DNA of 64,000 nt from Brevibacterium sp. 239c (lineage in GTDB: Bacteria > Actinomycetota > Actinomycetes > Actinomycetales > Brevibacteriaceae): contig NZ_FXZH01000006.1 of assembly GCF_900169365.1 (NCBI RefSeq), positions 173,592 through 237,591 of the forward strand. The letters run 5' to 3'. Positions 18,450 through 27,603 of the stretch are shown here, in pieces. A program made the position numbers and the translations under genes. Under the pieces are notes generated by a model that saw nothing but the letters and a program-made list of their open reading frames with translations, did not search any database and was not told where the DNA came from. How positions within the stretch are numbered: the first letter of the stretch is position 1; every line of letters starts with the position of its first letter.

Positions 18450-18755
18450 TTACCAGCTTGACTTCGTGATGCCGGGCAACTCGCCGTTGTGTGCCATTTC
18501 GCGGAAACGAACACGGGAGAGGCCGAACTTGCGGAGGTAGCCGCGTGGACGGCCATCAACCTGGTCACGGTTGCGCACACGCACTGGTGAGGCATCGCGA
18601 GGAAGCTTCTGCAGTCCGAGGCGTGCTTCTTCACGCTGCTCGTCGGTGCTGTCTGGGTGTGTCAGCTGACGCTTGAGCGTCGCACGACGCTCCGCGTAGC
18701 GCTCAACAATGACTCGACGCTGCTTGTCGCGTGCGATCTTTGACTTCTTAGCCAT
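18450..18755 (-). CDS. rpsN: 30S ribosomal protein S14, zinc-independent form
   Basis: The 101-residue S14 is the long form without the CxxC zinc ribbon; the Cys pairs of the short, zinc-binding S14 are absent, and the conserved block [20 protein letters not shown] is present. It is the third gene of rpmB-rpmG-rpsN, seven bases after rpmG. In actinobacteria this gene set is often a Zur-controlled spare set used when zinc is scarce. A second, zinc-type S14 would then lie elsewhere in the genome. Confidence 0.95.
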   Translation of the reverse strand: MAKKSKIARDKQRRVIVERYAERRATLKRQLTHPDSTDEQREEARLGLQKLPRDASPVRVRNRDQVDGRPRGYLRKFGLSRVRFREMAHNGELPGITKSSW

Positions 18756-18761
18756 GTGCGC

Positions 18762-18929
18762 TCAGCGCTCCTCTCGGAAATCGACGTGCTTACGAACAAT
18801 TGGATCGTACTTCTTGAGAACCATGCGATCCGGGTTGTTGCGGCGGTTCTTGCGGGTCACGTAAGTGAACCCCGAACCTGCTGTCGACTTGAGCTTGATG
18901 ATGGGACGAATGTCCTGTGCTTTAGCCAT
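18762..18929 (-). CDS. rpmG: 50S ribosomal protein L33, zinc-independent form
   Basis: This 55-residue protein starts [15 protein letters not shown] and includes [16 protein letters not shown]. It has no cysteine at all, so it is the Zn-free L33 paralogue. Its ATG shares one base with the rpmB stop (TGATG), so it is translated by coupling. Confidence 0.95.
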   Translation of the reverse strand: MAKAQDIRPIIKLKSTAGSGFTYVTRKNRRNNPDRMVLKKYDPIVRKHVDFREER

Positions 18930-19165
18930 CAGAGCTTCACTCCCTTGGCAATGAGTTCGCCGACGACCGCGTCAATTCCGCGCGCGTCGATGACCTTGAT
19001 GCCCTTGGCGGACAAGGTCAGGGTGACGCTGCGGCGCAGAGACGGAACGAAGTAGCGCTTTTTCTGAATATTCGGGTTGAAACGACGCTTAGTGGTTCGT
19101 TTCGAGTGGGACACGTTATGTCCGAAACCAGGGACGGCCCCGGTTACTTGGCAGGTTGCTGCCAT
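18929..19165 (-). CDS. rpmB: 50S ribosomal protein L28, no zinc site
   Basis: The 78-residue L28 starts [21 protein letters not shown] after GGAGGAGAG; the start at 19165 was chosen for this site and family length. Only one Cys is present, so the paired-Cys zinc site of C+ L28 proteins is missing. It is the first gene of the L28-L33-S14 operon. No clear Zur palindrome was found next to the start. A weak, partly symmetric CAATGAAAATTG lies near 19335-19347. Confidence 0.93.
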   Translation of the reverse strand: MAATCQVTGAVPGFGHNVSHSKRTTKRRFNPNIQKKRYFVPSLRRSVTLTLSAKGIKVIDARGIDAVVGELIAKGVKL

Positions 19166-19776
19166 GACTCTCCTCCAGTTCACAAGTTACCGACTCTCGA
19201 AGCAAGCAGGTCTGCGTGGGATCCACGCTGGCTTGCGCCGATGTCGGAAGACATCAACAAATTTTCACGAATGCTGCTCAGTCGGACAAATGCCCGACCA
19301 CCTACCAGACAGTCGCCCGGTATGCGGCGTTCGCAATGAAAATTGTGTACGCCAAAACAGGTTTGCCCGTTTGGGCGAGATGTCTCACCAGCGCTGAAGC
19401 CGTAGCCTGTGAGAGATTGGCCGAAGCTGGAGTGCAGCGGTGGGTGAGCACCATGTTGGCCTCAGCAGATCAATCGGTGATCGAACTCCTACGACACAAC
19501 AGATAACAATCTTAGTGAGAGACAGGCCTTCAGAGCAAATTCACTGAATGTCGGTCGCGACACCCCATGGGTAGGGTCGCGCCGGAGCGGCCGAGAACGC
19601 GTTGCCTCCGTATTTGCGGGCGAACACTGTTTCGCGCCTCGCACTCATCGCGCACCCAGGTACGCTCTCATGATCCAGCAGGCAATGCGTCCTGCTCTGG
19701 CTCGTGTTGAACACGTGCCGATGTCGTGCCAAGGTAAGAAGATGATTGCCACCACATCTGGCACTCAGGAGGACCG
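19166..19776. other. 611-base gap, no convincing gene
   Basis: The stretch separates the ribosomal-protein operon from a divergently read membrane-protein gene, so it should hold both promoters. Short open frames are present but lack ribosome sites and family features. No tRNA fold was seen. A weak Zur-like half-symmetric element lies near 19335-19347. Confidence 0.5.
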
Positions 19777-20751
19777 ATGAGCGACGTTCCACCGAGGCCG
19801 CGAATCCGTCCAGCGACCAGCGATGACTGGCAGAAGGACCAAACGGATCGTGCCAGTCTGACCCTGTCGCCGGGCCAGGAGTCCACCAAGAGTGCTGCTG
19901 ATTTCGACACCTCGACCTATTACGAATACCTCGAGAAGCACACTGGCGACGTACCCGTATCCAAAAATCGGACTCGCAACGTCTTCGCCCCCGTCAGCGC
20001 CTCCCCGTTCCAGGGACAGGCTCAGGCCCCCCAGGGAACGCAACCAACAGAACGCCTAGGCCACACCGCGACTCGCGGGCAGACACAAGGCCACGGACCG
20101 AGGGAAAGTCGACCCGGGCACGCAGCGCACGGGCCTGGCGGCCCGGCATCCGGACAGATCCCGCTCCAGCCGACACCCGCCCCGAAGAAGGGCAACGGAG
20201 TCAAGATCACGATTGTCATCATCGCCATCATGATGATTCTCGGCCTGCTGGCCTTCTTCGGAATCCGCTCGCTGGCCCCGTCATCGGGAACCGTGCCCGT
20301 CGACTTCGGCGGCGACGAGTCTGAATCCGCCTCCCCATCCCCTTCCGAGTCACTGGTGCAGCCGACGGCGAGCCCACAGCAGGAACTGTCCACCTACACG
20401 AAGGAAGGCACGGCGAAGGCCGATGATATCGAAGGCCAATGGGTGACGCAGGTCAGCGCGAAAGATATCGGACTCGAGGCCGACGGCAAGACATGGTCAG
20501 CACAGGACATCCTCGACGAGTTCGAGACCAACCGCGTCAAATACCCGGGTGCGATCCTCATCCACAGCGGGGACTGGGGTTCCTACAAGGACGACAACTA
20601 CTGGGTCACCATCATCAATACCCCTTACAGCGATGCCGAGCCTGCGCTGGACCAGTGCCGCTCCTGGGGGCTTGATCGAGATCATTGCATCGCCAAGCGC
20701 CTCGTCAAGGACGGCAGCCCGGCCGACAACAGCGCCTACCTCGACAAATAG
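19777..20751 (+). CDS. single-pass membrane protein of unknown function
   Basis: The 324-residue protein starts after AGGAGG. It has a charged, Pro/Gln/Gly-rich cytosolic region (1-140), one transmembrane helix (about 148-168: TIVIIAIMMILGLLAFFGI), a Ser/Glu/Pro linker, and a compact extracellular C-terminal domain of about 100 residues rich in aromatic residues, with two cysteines (DQCRSWGLDRDHCIAK) that could form a disulfide. The extracellular part has a SPOR-like feel (short repeat-like beta/alpha segments with WVTII and LDQCRSWG), which would mean peptidoglycan binding, but this is only an impression. It ends at a strong bidirectional terminator. Confidence 0.75.
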   Translation: MSDVPPRPRIRPATSDDWQKDQTDRASLTLSPGQESTKSAADFDTSTYYEYLEKHTGDVPVSKNRTRNVFAPVSASPFQGQAQAPQGTQPTERLGHTATRGQTQGHGPRESRPGHAAHGPGGPASGQIPLQPTPAPKKGNGVKITIVIIAIMMILGLLAFFGIRSLAPSSGTVPVDFGGDESESASPSPSESLVQPTASPQQELSTYTKEGTAKADDIEGQWVTQVSAKDIGLEADGKTWSAQDILDEFETNRVKYPGAILIHSGDWGSYKDDNYWVTIINTPYSDAEPALDQCRSWGLDRDHCIAKRLVKDGSPADNSAYLDK

Positions 20752-20830
20752 GTTCCGAGCTGTTCGCGGCGGTGTTCCCTCGCCGCAACATCAATAACGC
20801 GCCGAGACAACGGTAGAGCCCCACCACACA

Positions 20831-20880
20831 GGCGGAGCGTCGAGACATCTACGCACGCATAGATGTCTCGACGCTCCGCC
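20831..20880. terminator. bidirectional terminator, 21-bp perfect stem
   Basis: Two perfectly complementary 21-base arms (starting GGCGGAGCGTCGAGAC) enclose an eight-base loop. The stem can be extended by CACCAC/GTGGTG past a small bulge. It lies between the convergent membrane-protein gene and the bkd operon and would stop both transcripts. Confidence 0.88.
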
Positions 20881-20943
20881 GTGGTGTCGCATTCAGACTG
20901 ATGACTGCGACGTGGATTTCTACGGGGGAAGTCTGAGCTCGCC

Positions 20944-22359
20944 TCAGGCCAGCAGCAGTGTCGGATCCTCGAGTCCACGACCGACGTCGGCAAGGAACTT
21001 CGAGATGATTTCACCATCGACGACGCGATGGTCAGCACTCACCGACAGCGTCGTGATGTCACGTGGAACGATCTCATCACCGACGACCCAGGGCTTCTTC
21101 CGGATCTGCCCGAAGGCCAGGATCGCGGCCTCGCCGGGATTGATGATCGGAGTTCCCGCGTCGACGCCGAAGACACCGACGTTTGTGATGGTGATCGTGC
21201 CCCCGGACTGGTCTGCCGGAGGTGTCTTGCCCGAACGAGCCAGCGCGGTCAGATCCTGAATGCCCTGAGCCAAATCGGTCAGGCCCATCGCGTGTGCACC
21301 CTTGATGTTAGGCACGATGAGACCACGCGGAGTGGCTGCGGCAATACCGAGGTTGAGGTACTTCTTGATGACGATCTCTTCGCCTTCGAGGCACGAGTTG
21401 ATCCGCGGGTTGCGGGTAACAGCCCAGGCCACAGCCTTGGCTACGAGCAGCAAGGGAGAGACCTTGATGTCCTCGCCCAGGAACTTCGTGGACTTGAGCT
21501 TTCGCACGAAGGCCATCGTCTCGGTCACGTCGACGTCGAGGAACTCGGTGACGTGAGGCATCGTGAACGCGGACTCGACCATGGCCTTGGCCATCATCTT
21601 CGCCACGCCCTTGAACGGGATCCGCTCTTCGAGCTCGCCGGTGGAACCGACCCCCGCTGAGGCGGCCGCGGCCCCCGCGCTCGAAACTGCCGCTGCGGTG
21701 AGTCCTGCTCCAGAGCCGCTGGCTGCGGCCTTGAGGTCGTCACGAGTGACTTCGCCGCGTGAACCTGTCGCAGCGACCGTTGCCAGGTCGATGCCGAGAT
21801 CCTTGGCGAGCTTGCGCACGGGAGGCTTGGCCAGCGGCTTGCCTGCCGAGGCGGCTGCCGGTGCAGCGGCTTCGGCTGGTGCAGCGGAAGGTGCCGGCGC
21901 TGCCGGAGCCGGAGCTTCCGGTACGGCCGACGCTGAGGTCGGGCTTGCCGGCGCCGGAACGCCAGCACCCTTGCGGGGACGACGTTTAGACGAGACTGCT
22001 TTGGCACCGTAGCCGACGAGGGTGGCGCCGCCTTCGGCGTCGTCTCCGCTCTCGACCGAAGCCTGTGCATCTCCTGTCCCAGGTGTCGATGCTCCCGCGG
22101 TCGTGGAGCTGCCGGTGGAATCGTCGCCGCCGAAGCGGATGATCGGTGTTCCGACCTCGATGGTCTGGCCCTCTTCGACCAGCAGAGCCTCGATCGGTCC
22201 GGCTTGGGGGCTGGGCAGTTCGACCAGAGATTTGGCTGTTTCGATCTCGACGAGGATCTGGTTGACGGTGACGGTGTCGCCGACGGCGACCTTCCACGAC
22301 ACGAGGTCGGCCTCTGTCAGGCCTTCACCGACGTCAGGAAGAGAAAATTCAAAAGACAT
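20944..22359 (-). CDS. bkdC: branched-chain 2-oxoacid dehydrogenase E2 (dihydrolipoyl acyltransferase)
   Basis: The 471-residue E2 core carries one lipoyl domain (1-75; lipoylated K43 in ETAKS), an Ala/Pro linker, a peripheral-subunit-binding domain (KPPVRKLAKDLGIDL...GSRGEVTRDDL) and a C-terminal catalytic domain ending with the active-site DHRVVDGE. The start at 22359 follows AAGGAGAG; an extension upstream overlaps E1beta and is spurious. It is the third gene of bkdA-bkdB-bkdC, 16 bases after bkdB. The complex turns 2-oxoacids from Val, Leu and Ile into acyl-CoA. The shared E3 is not in the window. Confidence 0.92.
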   Translation of the reverse strand: MSFEFSLPDVGEGLTEADLVSWKVAVGDTVTVNQILVEIETAKSLVELPSPQAGPIEALLVEEGQTIEVGTPIIRFGGDDSTGSSTTAGASTPGTGDAQASVESGDDAEGGATLVGYGAKAVSSKRRPRKGAGVPAPASPTSASAVPEAPAPAAPAPSAAPAEAAAPAAASAGKPLAKPPVRKLAKDLGIDLATVAATGSRGEVTRDDLKAAASGSGAGLTAAAVSSAGAAAASAGVGSTGELEERIPFKGVAKMMAKAMVESAFTMPHVTEFLDVDVTETMAFVRKLKSTKFLGEDIKVSPLLLVAKAVAWAVTRNPRINSCLEGEEIVIKKYLNLGIAAATPRGLIVPNIKGAHAMGLTDLAQGIQDLTALARSGKTPPADQSGGTITITNVGVFGVDAGTPIINPGEAAILAFGQIRKKPWVVGDEIVPRDITTLSVSADHRVVDGEIISKFLADVGRGLEDPTLLLA

Positions 22360-22375
22360 ATCAACTCTCCTTGAG

Positions 22376-23353
22376 TCAGTAGGCCAGTGCCCGGTCGACA
22401 CCATCGAAGATGCGGTCCAGGTCAGGCAGGTAGTGCTCTTCCATCCGTGAGCCGGGGTACGGCGTGTGATAGCCGCCGACTCGGATGACTGGAGCCTCAA
22501 GACTGAAGAAACAGCGCTCCGACATGCGTGCCGCGATCTCAGAGCCGAGTCCGAGGAAGGTCGGCGCCTCGTGTGCGACAACCAGGCGACCGGTCTTCTG
22601 CACCGACTTCTCAATCGCTGTGAAGTCGATCGGGCTGAGACTGCGCAGGTCGATGAGTTCGACGCTCTTACCTTCGTCTGCCGCTGCTGCCACGACGTCC
22701 TTGGCCGTGGGCACCAGGGGGCCGTAGGCCACCAGGGTGACGTCGGTGCCCGTGGAGATGACACTGGCATCGTGCATTCCCAGGTCGCCGCGGTTCGCGG
22801 TATCCACGTCTCCGCGCAGCCAATAGCGGCGTTTGGGTTCGAAGAACATCACCGGGTCGTCGCTCTTGATCGCTTCCTGCATCATCCAGTAGGCGTCATG
22901 GGCATTCGAGGGTGAAACCAGGCGCAGTCCAGCGTGGTGGGCGAAGACCGTCTCCGGACTCTCCGAGTGGTGCTCGGGTGAACCGATTCCGCCGCCATAG
23001 GGCACACGGATGACGATCGGCACTCTTTCTTTGCCCAGGGTGCGGTTGTAGAGCTTGGCAACCTGAGTCACGATCTGGTCGTAGGCCGGGAAGATGAAAG
23101 CGTCGAACTGGATTTCGATGACCGGACGGTAGCCGCGCAGCGTCATGCCGATCGAGGTTCCCACAATTCCGGATTCGGCCAGTGGAGCATCGATGACCCG
23201 CTGCGGACCGAAATCCTTCTGCAGGCCCTCGGTGACACGGAAGACGCCGCCGAGCTTACCGATGTCCTCACCGATGAGGACGACCTTCGGGTCGTCCTCC
23301 ATGGCTTTGCGCATTCCGGCCGTAATGGCCTTTGACAGGGGAAGTTTCTCCAT
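22376..23353 (-). CDS. bkdB: branched-chain 2-oxoacid dehydrogenase E1 beta
   Basis: The 325-residue beta subunit of the thiamine-diphosphate E1 starts MEKLPLSKAITAGMRKAM. It has the family motifs GEDIGKLGGVFRVTEGL, DAPLAESGIVG and EIQFDAFIFPAYDQIV, which fit Bkd-type rather than pyruvate-type E1 beta. Its ATG overlaps the bkdA stop by one base (TGATG), so both subunits are made in step. It forms a heterotetramer with BkdA. Confidence 0.93.
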   Translation of the reverse strand: MEKLPLSKAITAGMRKAMEDDPKVVLIGEDIGKLGGVFRVTEGLQKDFGPQRVIDAPLAESGIVGTSIGMTLRGYRPVIEIQFDAFIFPAYDQIVTQVAKLYNRTLGKERVPIVIRVPYGGGIGSPEHHSESPETVFAHHAGLRLVSPSNAHDAYWMMQEAIKSDDPVMFFEPKRRYWLRGDVDTANRGDLGMHDASVISTGTDVTLVAYGPLVPTAKDVVAAAADEGKSVELIDLRSLSPIDFTAIEKSVQKTGRLVVAHEAPTFLGLGSEIAARMSERCFFSLEAPVIRVGGYHTPYPGSRMEEHYLPDLDRIFDGVDRALAY

Positions 23354-24507
23354 CAGGCCTCACCTGCATCGGCGAACGAGGCCTGGTACGCGAGGAATTC
23401 CGCGCGTTCCTCATCGACGAGGGAGTGAGGTTCGGAGGTGACGTGGGCGAACATCTCGACAGGATCGGGATCTTCCATGGTCATGCAGTTGTGACGGATG
23501 CGAGCAGCGAGAGTGTCGGCTTCAGCGTCCACCTCGGCGAAGAACTCGTCAGCGGTCTCGGTGTGGTTGTCGAGGTAGGCCCGAAGCCGCTTCAGCGGAT
23601 CGCGGTCCTCCCAGATCTCTTCCTCGGCCCGGTCACGGTACTTAGTCGGGTCGTCGGCCGTGGTGTGGGCGCCGCGACGGTAGGTGAAGGCCTCGATGAG
23701 CATCGGGCCGTTGCCGGCGCGGACCGAATCCAGGCTGGCCCTGGCCACGGCGTACATCGCGATGATGTCGTTGCCGTCTACACGCAGACCGGGTACGCCG
23801 AATCCTTCGCCGCGTTTGCACAACGGTGCCGCGGTCTGGACGTGGGTCGGTTCGGAGATGGCCCATTGGTTGTTCTGGCAGAAGAAGAGCACGGGTGCGT
23901 GGAAGGCTCCGGCGAAGGTCAGCGCTTCTGAGACGTCGCCCTGCGAGGTGGCTCCGTCGCCGAAGCAGGCGATGGCCACAGTGTCGCGTTCCAGGTCACC
24001 GGTGCCGACGTCACCGTCCATGGACACGCCCATGGCGTAGCCGGTGGCGTGCAGCGTCTGCGAACCGATGACGATCGTGTACGTGTGGAAGCGGTGTTCC
24101 TGAGGGTCCCAACCGCCGTGGTCCTGGCCACGGAACATGCCGAGAAGGGTTTCGGGTTCGACGCCGCGGGTGTAGGCGAGGCCGTGTTCACGATAGGTGG
24201 GGAAGACGAAGTCCTTGGGGCGTGCCGCCCGTCCCATTCCGATCTGGGCCGCTTCCTGACCGAACATCGGCGCCCAGAGGCCGAGCTGTCCTTGGCGCTG
24301 CAGGGCCGCACCCTCAGCATCGATGCGACGAACCAGGACCATGTCCCGGTAGAAGCCGCGCAGATCCTCATCGGTGAGCTCTGCCGCGAAAGCGTCATAT
24401 TCACCGGATTCGACGCGATTGCCGTCTTCGGTGAGCATCTGGATCATCCGAGGTTCCGATGACTGACTGTGGGCAGTCCCGGTTCCCACTGAAATGTTGG
24501 AGGTCAT
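23353..24507 (-). CDS. bkdA: branched-chain 2-oxoacid dehydrogenase E1 alpha
   Basis: The 384-residue alpha subunit binds thiamine diphosphate through the motif GDGATSQGDVSEAL...NNQWAIS. The phosphorylation-loop-like region YRRGAHTTADDPTKYR is conserved. The start at 24507 has AAAGGAG upstream. It is the first gene of bkdABC and sets the promoter region at 24508-24844. Acetoin and pyruvate E1 are related; the partner BkdB sequence favours branched-chain substrates. Confidence 0.92.
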   Translation of the reverse strand: MTSNISVGTGTAHSQSSEPRMIQMLTEDGNRVESGEYDAFAAELTDEDLRGFYRDMVLVRRIDAEGAALQRQGQLGLWAPMFGQEAAQIGMGRAARPKDFVFPTYREHGLAYTRGVEPETLLGMFRGQDHGGWDPQEHRFHTYTIVIGSQTLHATGYAMGVSMDGDVGTGDLERDTVAIACFGDGATSQGDVSEALTFAGAFHAPVLFFCQNNQWAISEPTHVQTAAPLCKRGEGFGVPGLRVDGNDIIAMYAVARASLDSVRAGNGPMLIEAFTYRRGAHTTADDPTKYRDRAEEEIWEDRDPLKRLRAYLDNHTETADEFFAEVDAEADTLAARIRHNCMTMEDPDPVEMFAHVTSEPHSLVDEERAEFLAYQASFADAGEA

Positions 24508-24844
24508 TTCAGTTCTCCTTTGTTCAAGGTCCAAGCGCACCGGAGGTGACCAGTGGCGGACGGTGTCCTGCGGACGGGATCTCTGGTGTGAGTTCTCGCC
24601 CTCGAGTGATGTGATTCACAGGTGATACCACGATACCGAATCCACCGACCGCATGCCACATCGGCCATGTGCGTCGAGCGCCAGTTGTTATGGTCGGGTT
24701 CAGCCTAGGAGGCGAATTTCGCGCGTGTCGTTCACGTCCAAAGGCTTCCATGTCGAATTGTCGATGGTCGCAGAGTTGGTCCAACGTCCGACAAACGCAT
24801 GTCCGACCAGTCCAGAGCCCCAGCTCGCCGAGGTTGGACTCGGG
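24508..24844. other. bkd promoter region
   Basis: This 337-base gap lies between the end of the hydrolase operon and the start of bkdA on the same strand. It holds the palindrome at 24610-24620 and no supportable gene. Confidence 0.5.
24610..24620. promoter_or_regulatory. short operator-like palindrome TGTGATTCACA
   Basis: A perfect 5-bp inverted repeat around a single central base lies about 105 bases before bkdA. Its spacing is too short for a CRP site. A GntR- or Lrp-type regulator is possible but not shown. Confidence 0.3.
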
Positions 24845-26362
24845 TCATGTTCGCTTGCGTTTCCCCTGGTAATCCCTCGTCTCCTTGAGATCACCGGTGA
24901 AGAATTCTGAGTTCTTCGCGGTGAACCGGTTGAGTCCGGCATGACCGCCTGCAAGCATGAGCCCGATCGAGGCGGCGTAGGCAGCTGAGGAGTGTGCGGC
25001 TCCGGCTGAGGAGAACAGTTCGTCGAGTTCGGCATCGGTCTTGCCCTGCAGGTTCGGGGCCTGGCGCAGCTGTTCGGGATCGTAGTCGACGGTGATCGTC
25101 GACCACTGGTCTGTGGCTGGATTCTCGTTGCCGTCGAGGTCGGGCACCAGGTCCTGTTCGTGCTCGATCGAGAGGACATCGATGCCCTCGTCGACCGGGA
25201 AATCTGAGATCGGTGCTCCCACTGTGACGAGTGCGGTGACATTCACATCGGCGAGGAAGGCCGGGTCGGCGGCCAAGGAACCGGCAGTGATTCCGCCCTG
25301 CGAATACCCCACCAACATGACCTCGGCATCTGTCCCGATATTCGCATCGGCGATGGCTTGGCGGACCATTTCAGCCATGACGGTGTCATTGCCGGCCATT
25401 GCCTGTACGTTCGTCGTCAGATCGGTGGTGTTCTGTCCTGACTCGGGTGACCAGTCGGTCGTCGCGGGCACGTAGACGATGTAGCGAGTAGTGCCGTCGG
25501 GGGAGGTGATCTCCTCGATCCGCACTTGTCCGGAGTCGGCACCGCGGTGGCGGTCCGCCTCTCTGCGATAGAGGTCCTCGAGGTCACGCGGCGGCTCATC
25601 ATCGGCCGGAGTGAGTCCCTTCGCCTTCCAGACCTCCACGTCTGAGGGCAGGAGCAGTCCGAACATGTTCGCACCTCCCAGGACCCACGCGGTCATCGAT
25701 GACGAGTCGTGTGGCCACAGCCCATGATCGCCCTCGGTGGCCAGCACCGCTGGCGGCAGCCCCATGAAACCGACGACGATTCCCGGCAGCACGTGTTCGA
25801 TGATGGCCCCTGAGACATCGGAGTGCTCGAACAGGAGGGCGACGAAGGCTTCCTTGGCCGCCGCCTTCGTCTGCGCCAGGTCGATGCCGAAGTGCTTGGC
25901 GACGACATCGTCGAGACCTGTGACATCGAGGAGCTTCAGACCCAGGTAGATCGGGGCTCCGACGGCGATGCCGATCGGGATGGTCACAGGCAGGGTGATG
26001 GCAATGACGCGACCGCTGACGTATCCGAAATAGTCGAGGAGTCCGCCGAAGGTCTCGCTGACGCCTTTCTCCGCCTGCCTGTAGGCGAAGACTGCGGCTC
26101 TGACGGCCAGGACGGTGGCTTCGAGTTCGATGAGCACCCGCGTCGACTGGTGGAAGTAGACGATTCGGGCGGCATCGAGATTGATCGCTGTGAGTGGAGC
26201 AGGAACCTGCGTCAGGAGTGTGGCCAGATCGAAGTCGGCGAGCGCCCCGTCCGCAGACAGGTCACCGATCGTGGTGCAGATGCGCTGCAGTTCGTCCCCG
26301 CTGGAGTCTGCCCGGTCATCGATCTTCAGCTGTGGACCGCCGGTGGTTCGGGTCGCGATCAT
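24845..26362 (-). CDS. large alpha/beta hydrolase of a WXG-like operon
   Basis: The 505-residue protein has an N-terminal, mostly helical region (1-230) with hydrophobic stretches around 115-145 and 190-240, then an alpha/beta hydrolase domain whose nucleophile elbow is GYSQGG (Ser about 354). The elbow resembles cutinase and PE-PPE-type esterases. Its ATG overlaps the stop of the preceding gene (ATGA). No signal peptide is present, so if exported it would need a special route; the WXG-like first gene makes type VII secretion a possibility. The substrate is unknown. Confidence 0.75.
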   Translation of the reverse strand: MIATRTTGGPQLKIDDRADSSGDELQRICTTIGDLSADGALADFDLATLLTQVPAPLTAINLDAARIVYFHQSTRVLIELEATVLAVRAAVFAYRQAEKGVSETFGGLLDYFGYVSGRVIAITLPVTIPIGIAVGAPIYLGLKLLDVTGLDDVVAKHFGIDLAQTKAAAKEAFVALLFEHSDVSGAIIEHVLPGIVVGFMGLPPAVLATEGDHGLWPHDSSSMTAWVLGGANMFGLLLPSDVEVWKAKGLTPADDEPPRDLEDLYRREADRHRGADSGQVRIEEITSPDGTTRYIVYVPATTDWSPESGQNTTDLTTNVQAMAGNDTVMAEMVRQAIADANIGTDAEVMLVGYSQGGITAGSLAADPAFLADVNVTALVTVGAPISDFPVDEGIDVLSIEHEQDLVPDLDGNENPATDQWSTITVDYDPEQLRQAPNLQGKTDAELDELFSSAGAAHSSAAYAASIGLMLAGGHAGLNRFTAKNSEFFTGDLKETRDYQGKRKRT

Positions 26363-27126
26363 GGGTGGAGGACGGTCGTCGACTGGAGGCGAGTCAGAGT
26401 CGCCGCAAGGAGGACTCGCACCGCGTTGGACTCAAGGCTGTGCTCAGCTCCCATGGTGATCGTCTCACCGTCTCGTTCCAGCGTCGGCCGGGCCCAGGTT
26501 CCGCCGACTCTGTGCAGGAACTCCATCCCGGCGACTCTGGCCTCACTCAGGTAGGTCAGGGTGAGCACACAGTCTCTGTCGATCAGAGAGCTCAGCTCTT
26601 CGGTGACCTGCCCGAGCTCCTGCGGGCGGAGACGCCTGAGGAGTTCGAAGCCTGCGAACTCCTCGAAGCCCTCACCGTGGAGCACCAGGATGCCCAGGCA
26701 GATGTCATCGAGCAGGGACACCTCGAGGTGGGCGGTCTCGGCCCCGGAACTGATGACGATGGTGATCCGCGAGCGGGTGAGATTGAGCTCGGCGGTGAAA
26801 CCGGTCAGCCAGGCGGTGAGCACATCCAGCCCGCGCTTGGATTCCCTGCCGGTGGGTTCCCCCAGCATCACCGTTTCCGTGATCCCCTGCCCCCCGGTCC
26901 GCGTTCCGCTGGACTCCTTTTCCGCTGCCCCAGTCACCCCTGATGCCGGATCCCCCGCCGAGGTGGTCACGGCAGCGTCTGCACGTGGCATCAGTTCGTG
27001 GGGCCACAGCGACCTCAGCCGTTCAGGGAGCCCCATGATTCGTGCGCTGTCTACGGCGAACCATTTGCTGCCCGGCACAGCCGCAGCTTTCCCCGCCCCC
27101 ACTGCCGACCTCGTTCCCTCGTTCAT
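26359..27126 (-). CDS. unknown protein, middle gene of the WXG-like operon
   Basis: The 255-residue protein has no signal peptide or clear transmembrane helix. A short N-terminal region, a Gly/Ser/Thr-rich low-complexity part (about 50-85) and an alpha/beta C-terminal domain of about 160 residues can be seen. I do not recognise the family. It overlaps both neighbours by four bases (ATGA on each side), so the three proteins are probably made in fixed ratio. Size and position would suit an EspG-like chaperone, but no motif proves this. Confidence 0.65.
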   Translation of the reverse strand: MNEGTRSAVGAGKAAAVPGSKWFAVDSARIMGLPERLRSLWPHELMPRADAAVTTSAGDPASGVTGAAEKESSGTRTGGQGITETVMLGEPTGRESKRGLDVLTAWLTGFTAELNLTRSRITIVISSGAETAHLEVSLLDDICLGILVLHGEGFEEFAGFELLRRLRPQELGQVTEELSSLIDRDCVLTLTYLSEARVAGMEFLHRVGGTWARPTLERDGETITMGAEHSLESNAVRVLLAATLTRLQSTTVLHP

Positions 27127-27368
27127 ATCTGGATCCGGCCTCCCACCGAGACGACCTGCAGATGCAGGTCGTAGGCCTCGGCGAGCTTGTCTGCTCTCTC
27201 TGCCAGGGTGGTGATCGAGTCCGAACAGGTCAGCAGACGATCGCCGAGCATCCGTCCTGCCGGGGAGTCCCATCCTTCGACCTGCCGGCAGGTCTGAGCC
27301 AGGCTGCGCAGCTCATCTGCTCGCCGCCTCCACCCATCCCGGTTGAGTGCCAGCTCATCGGTGATCAC
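27123..27368 (-). CDS. small helical WXG100-like protein
   Basis: The 81-residue, mostly helical protein contains GWDSPAGRML near its middle (Trp 33), which would fall at the turn between two helices, as in WXG100/ESAT-6-type proteins. The exact W-x-G tripeptide is not present. The second helix has heptad-like hydrophobics (LLTCSDSITTLAERADKLAEA). It is the first gene of the three-gene operon and overlaps the second by four bases. No core type VII secretion component (EccC, EccD) is in the window. Confidence 0.6.
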   Translation of the reverse strand: MITDELALNRDGWRRRADELRSLAQTCRQVEGWDSPAGRMLGDRLLTCSDSITTLAERADKLAEAYDLHLQVVSVGGRIQI

Positions 27369-27603
27369 TGTCGTCCTCCCTTCGACTCGGCGTCAGCCTT
27401 CACCGTACGAAGCGGCCCGCTCCCTTGGAAGGTCTCCGGTTCGTCCTGTGGAAATCGGTCGACGCTCCACAGGGTTCCGACGCCGAAGTCGCGGCCCAAT
27501 CCACAGGAGGTGGAGCATAAGAGACAGCCCGGACCTCGGGTCTCGGCCCGACCGCCTGATGGTCGGTTCCCCGTCTGCACGCGGCTCATGAGAAAATGAC
27601 ATC

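Noticed and set aside
19216..19506. 96-codon frame in the ribosomal-protein/membrane-protein gap
   Set aside because: No ribosome site, odd composition, no recognisable family.
24610..24620. Possible CRP/GlxR site before bkdA
   Set aside because: The half-sites are only one base apart, whereas CRP-type sites need six; kept only as an unassigned palindrome.
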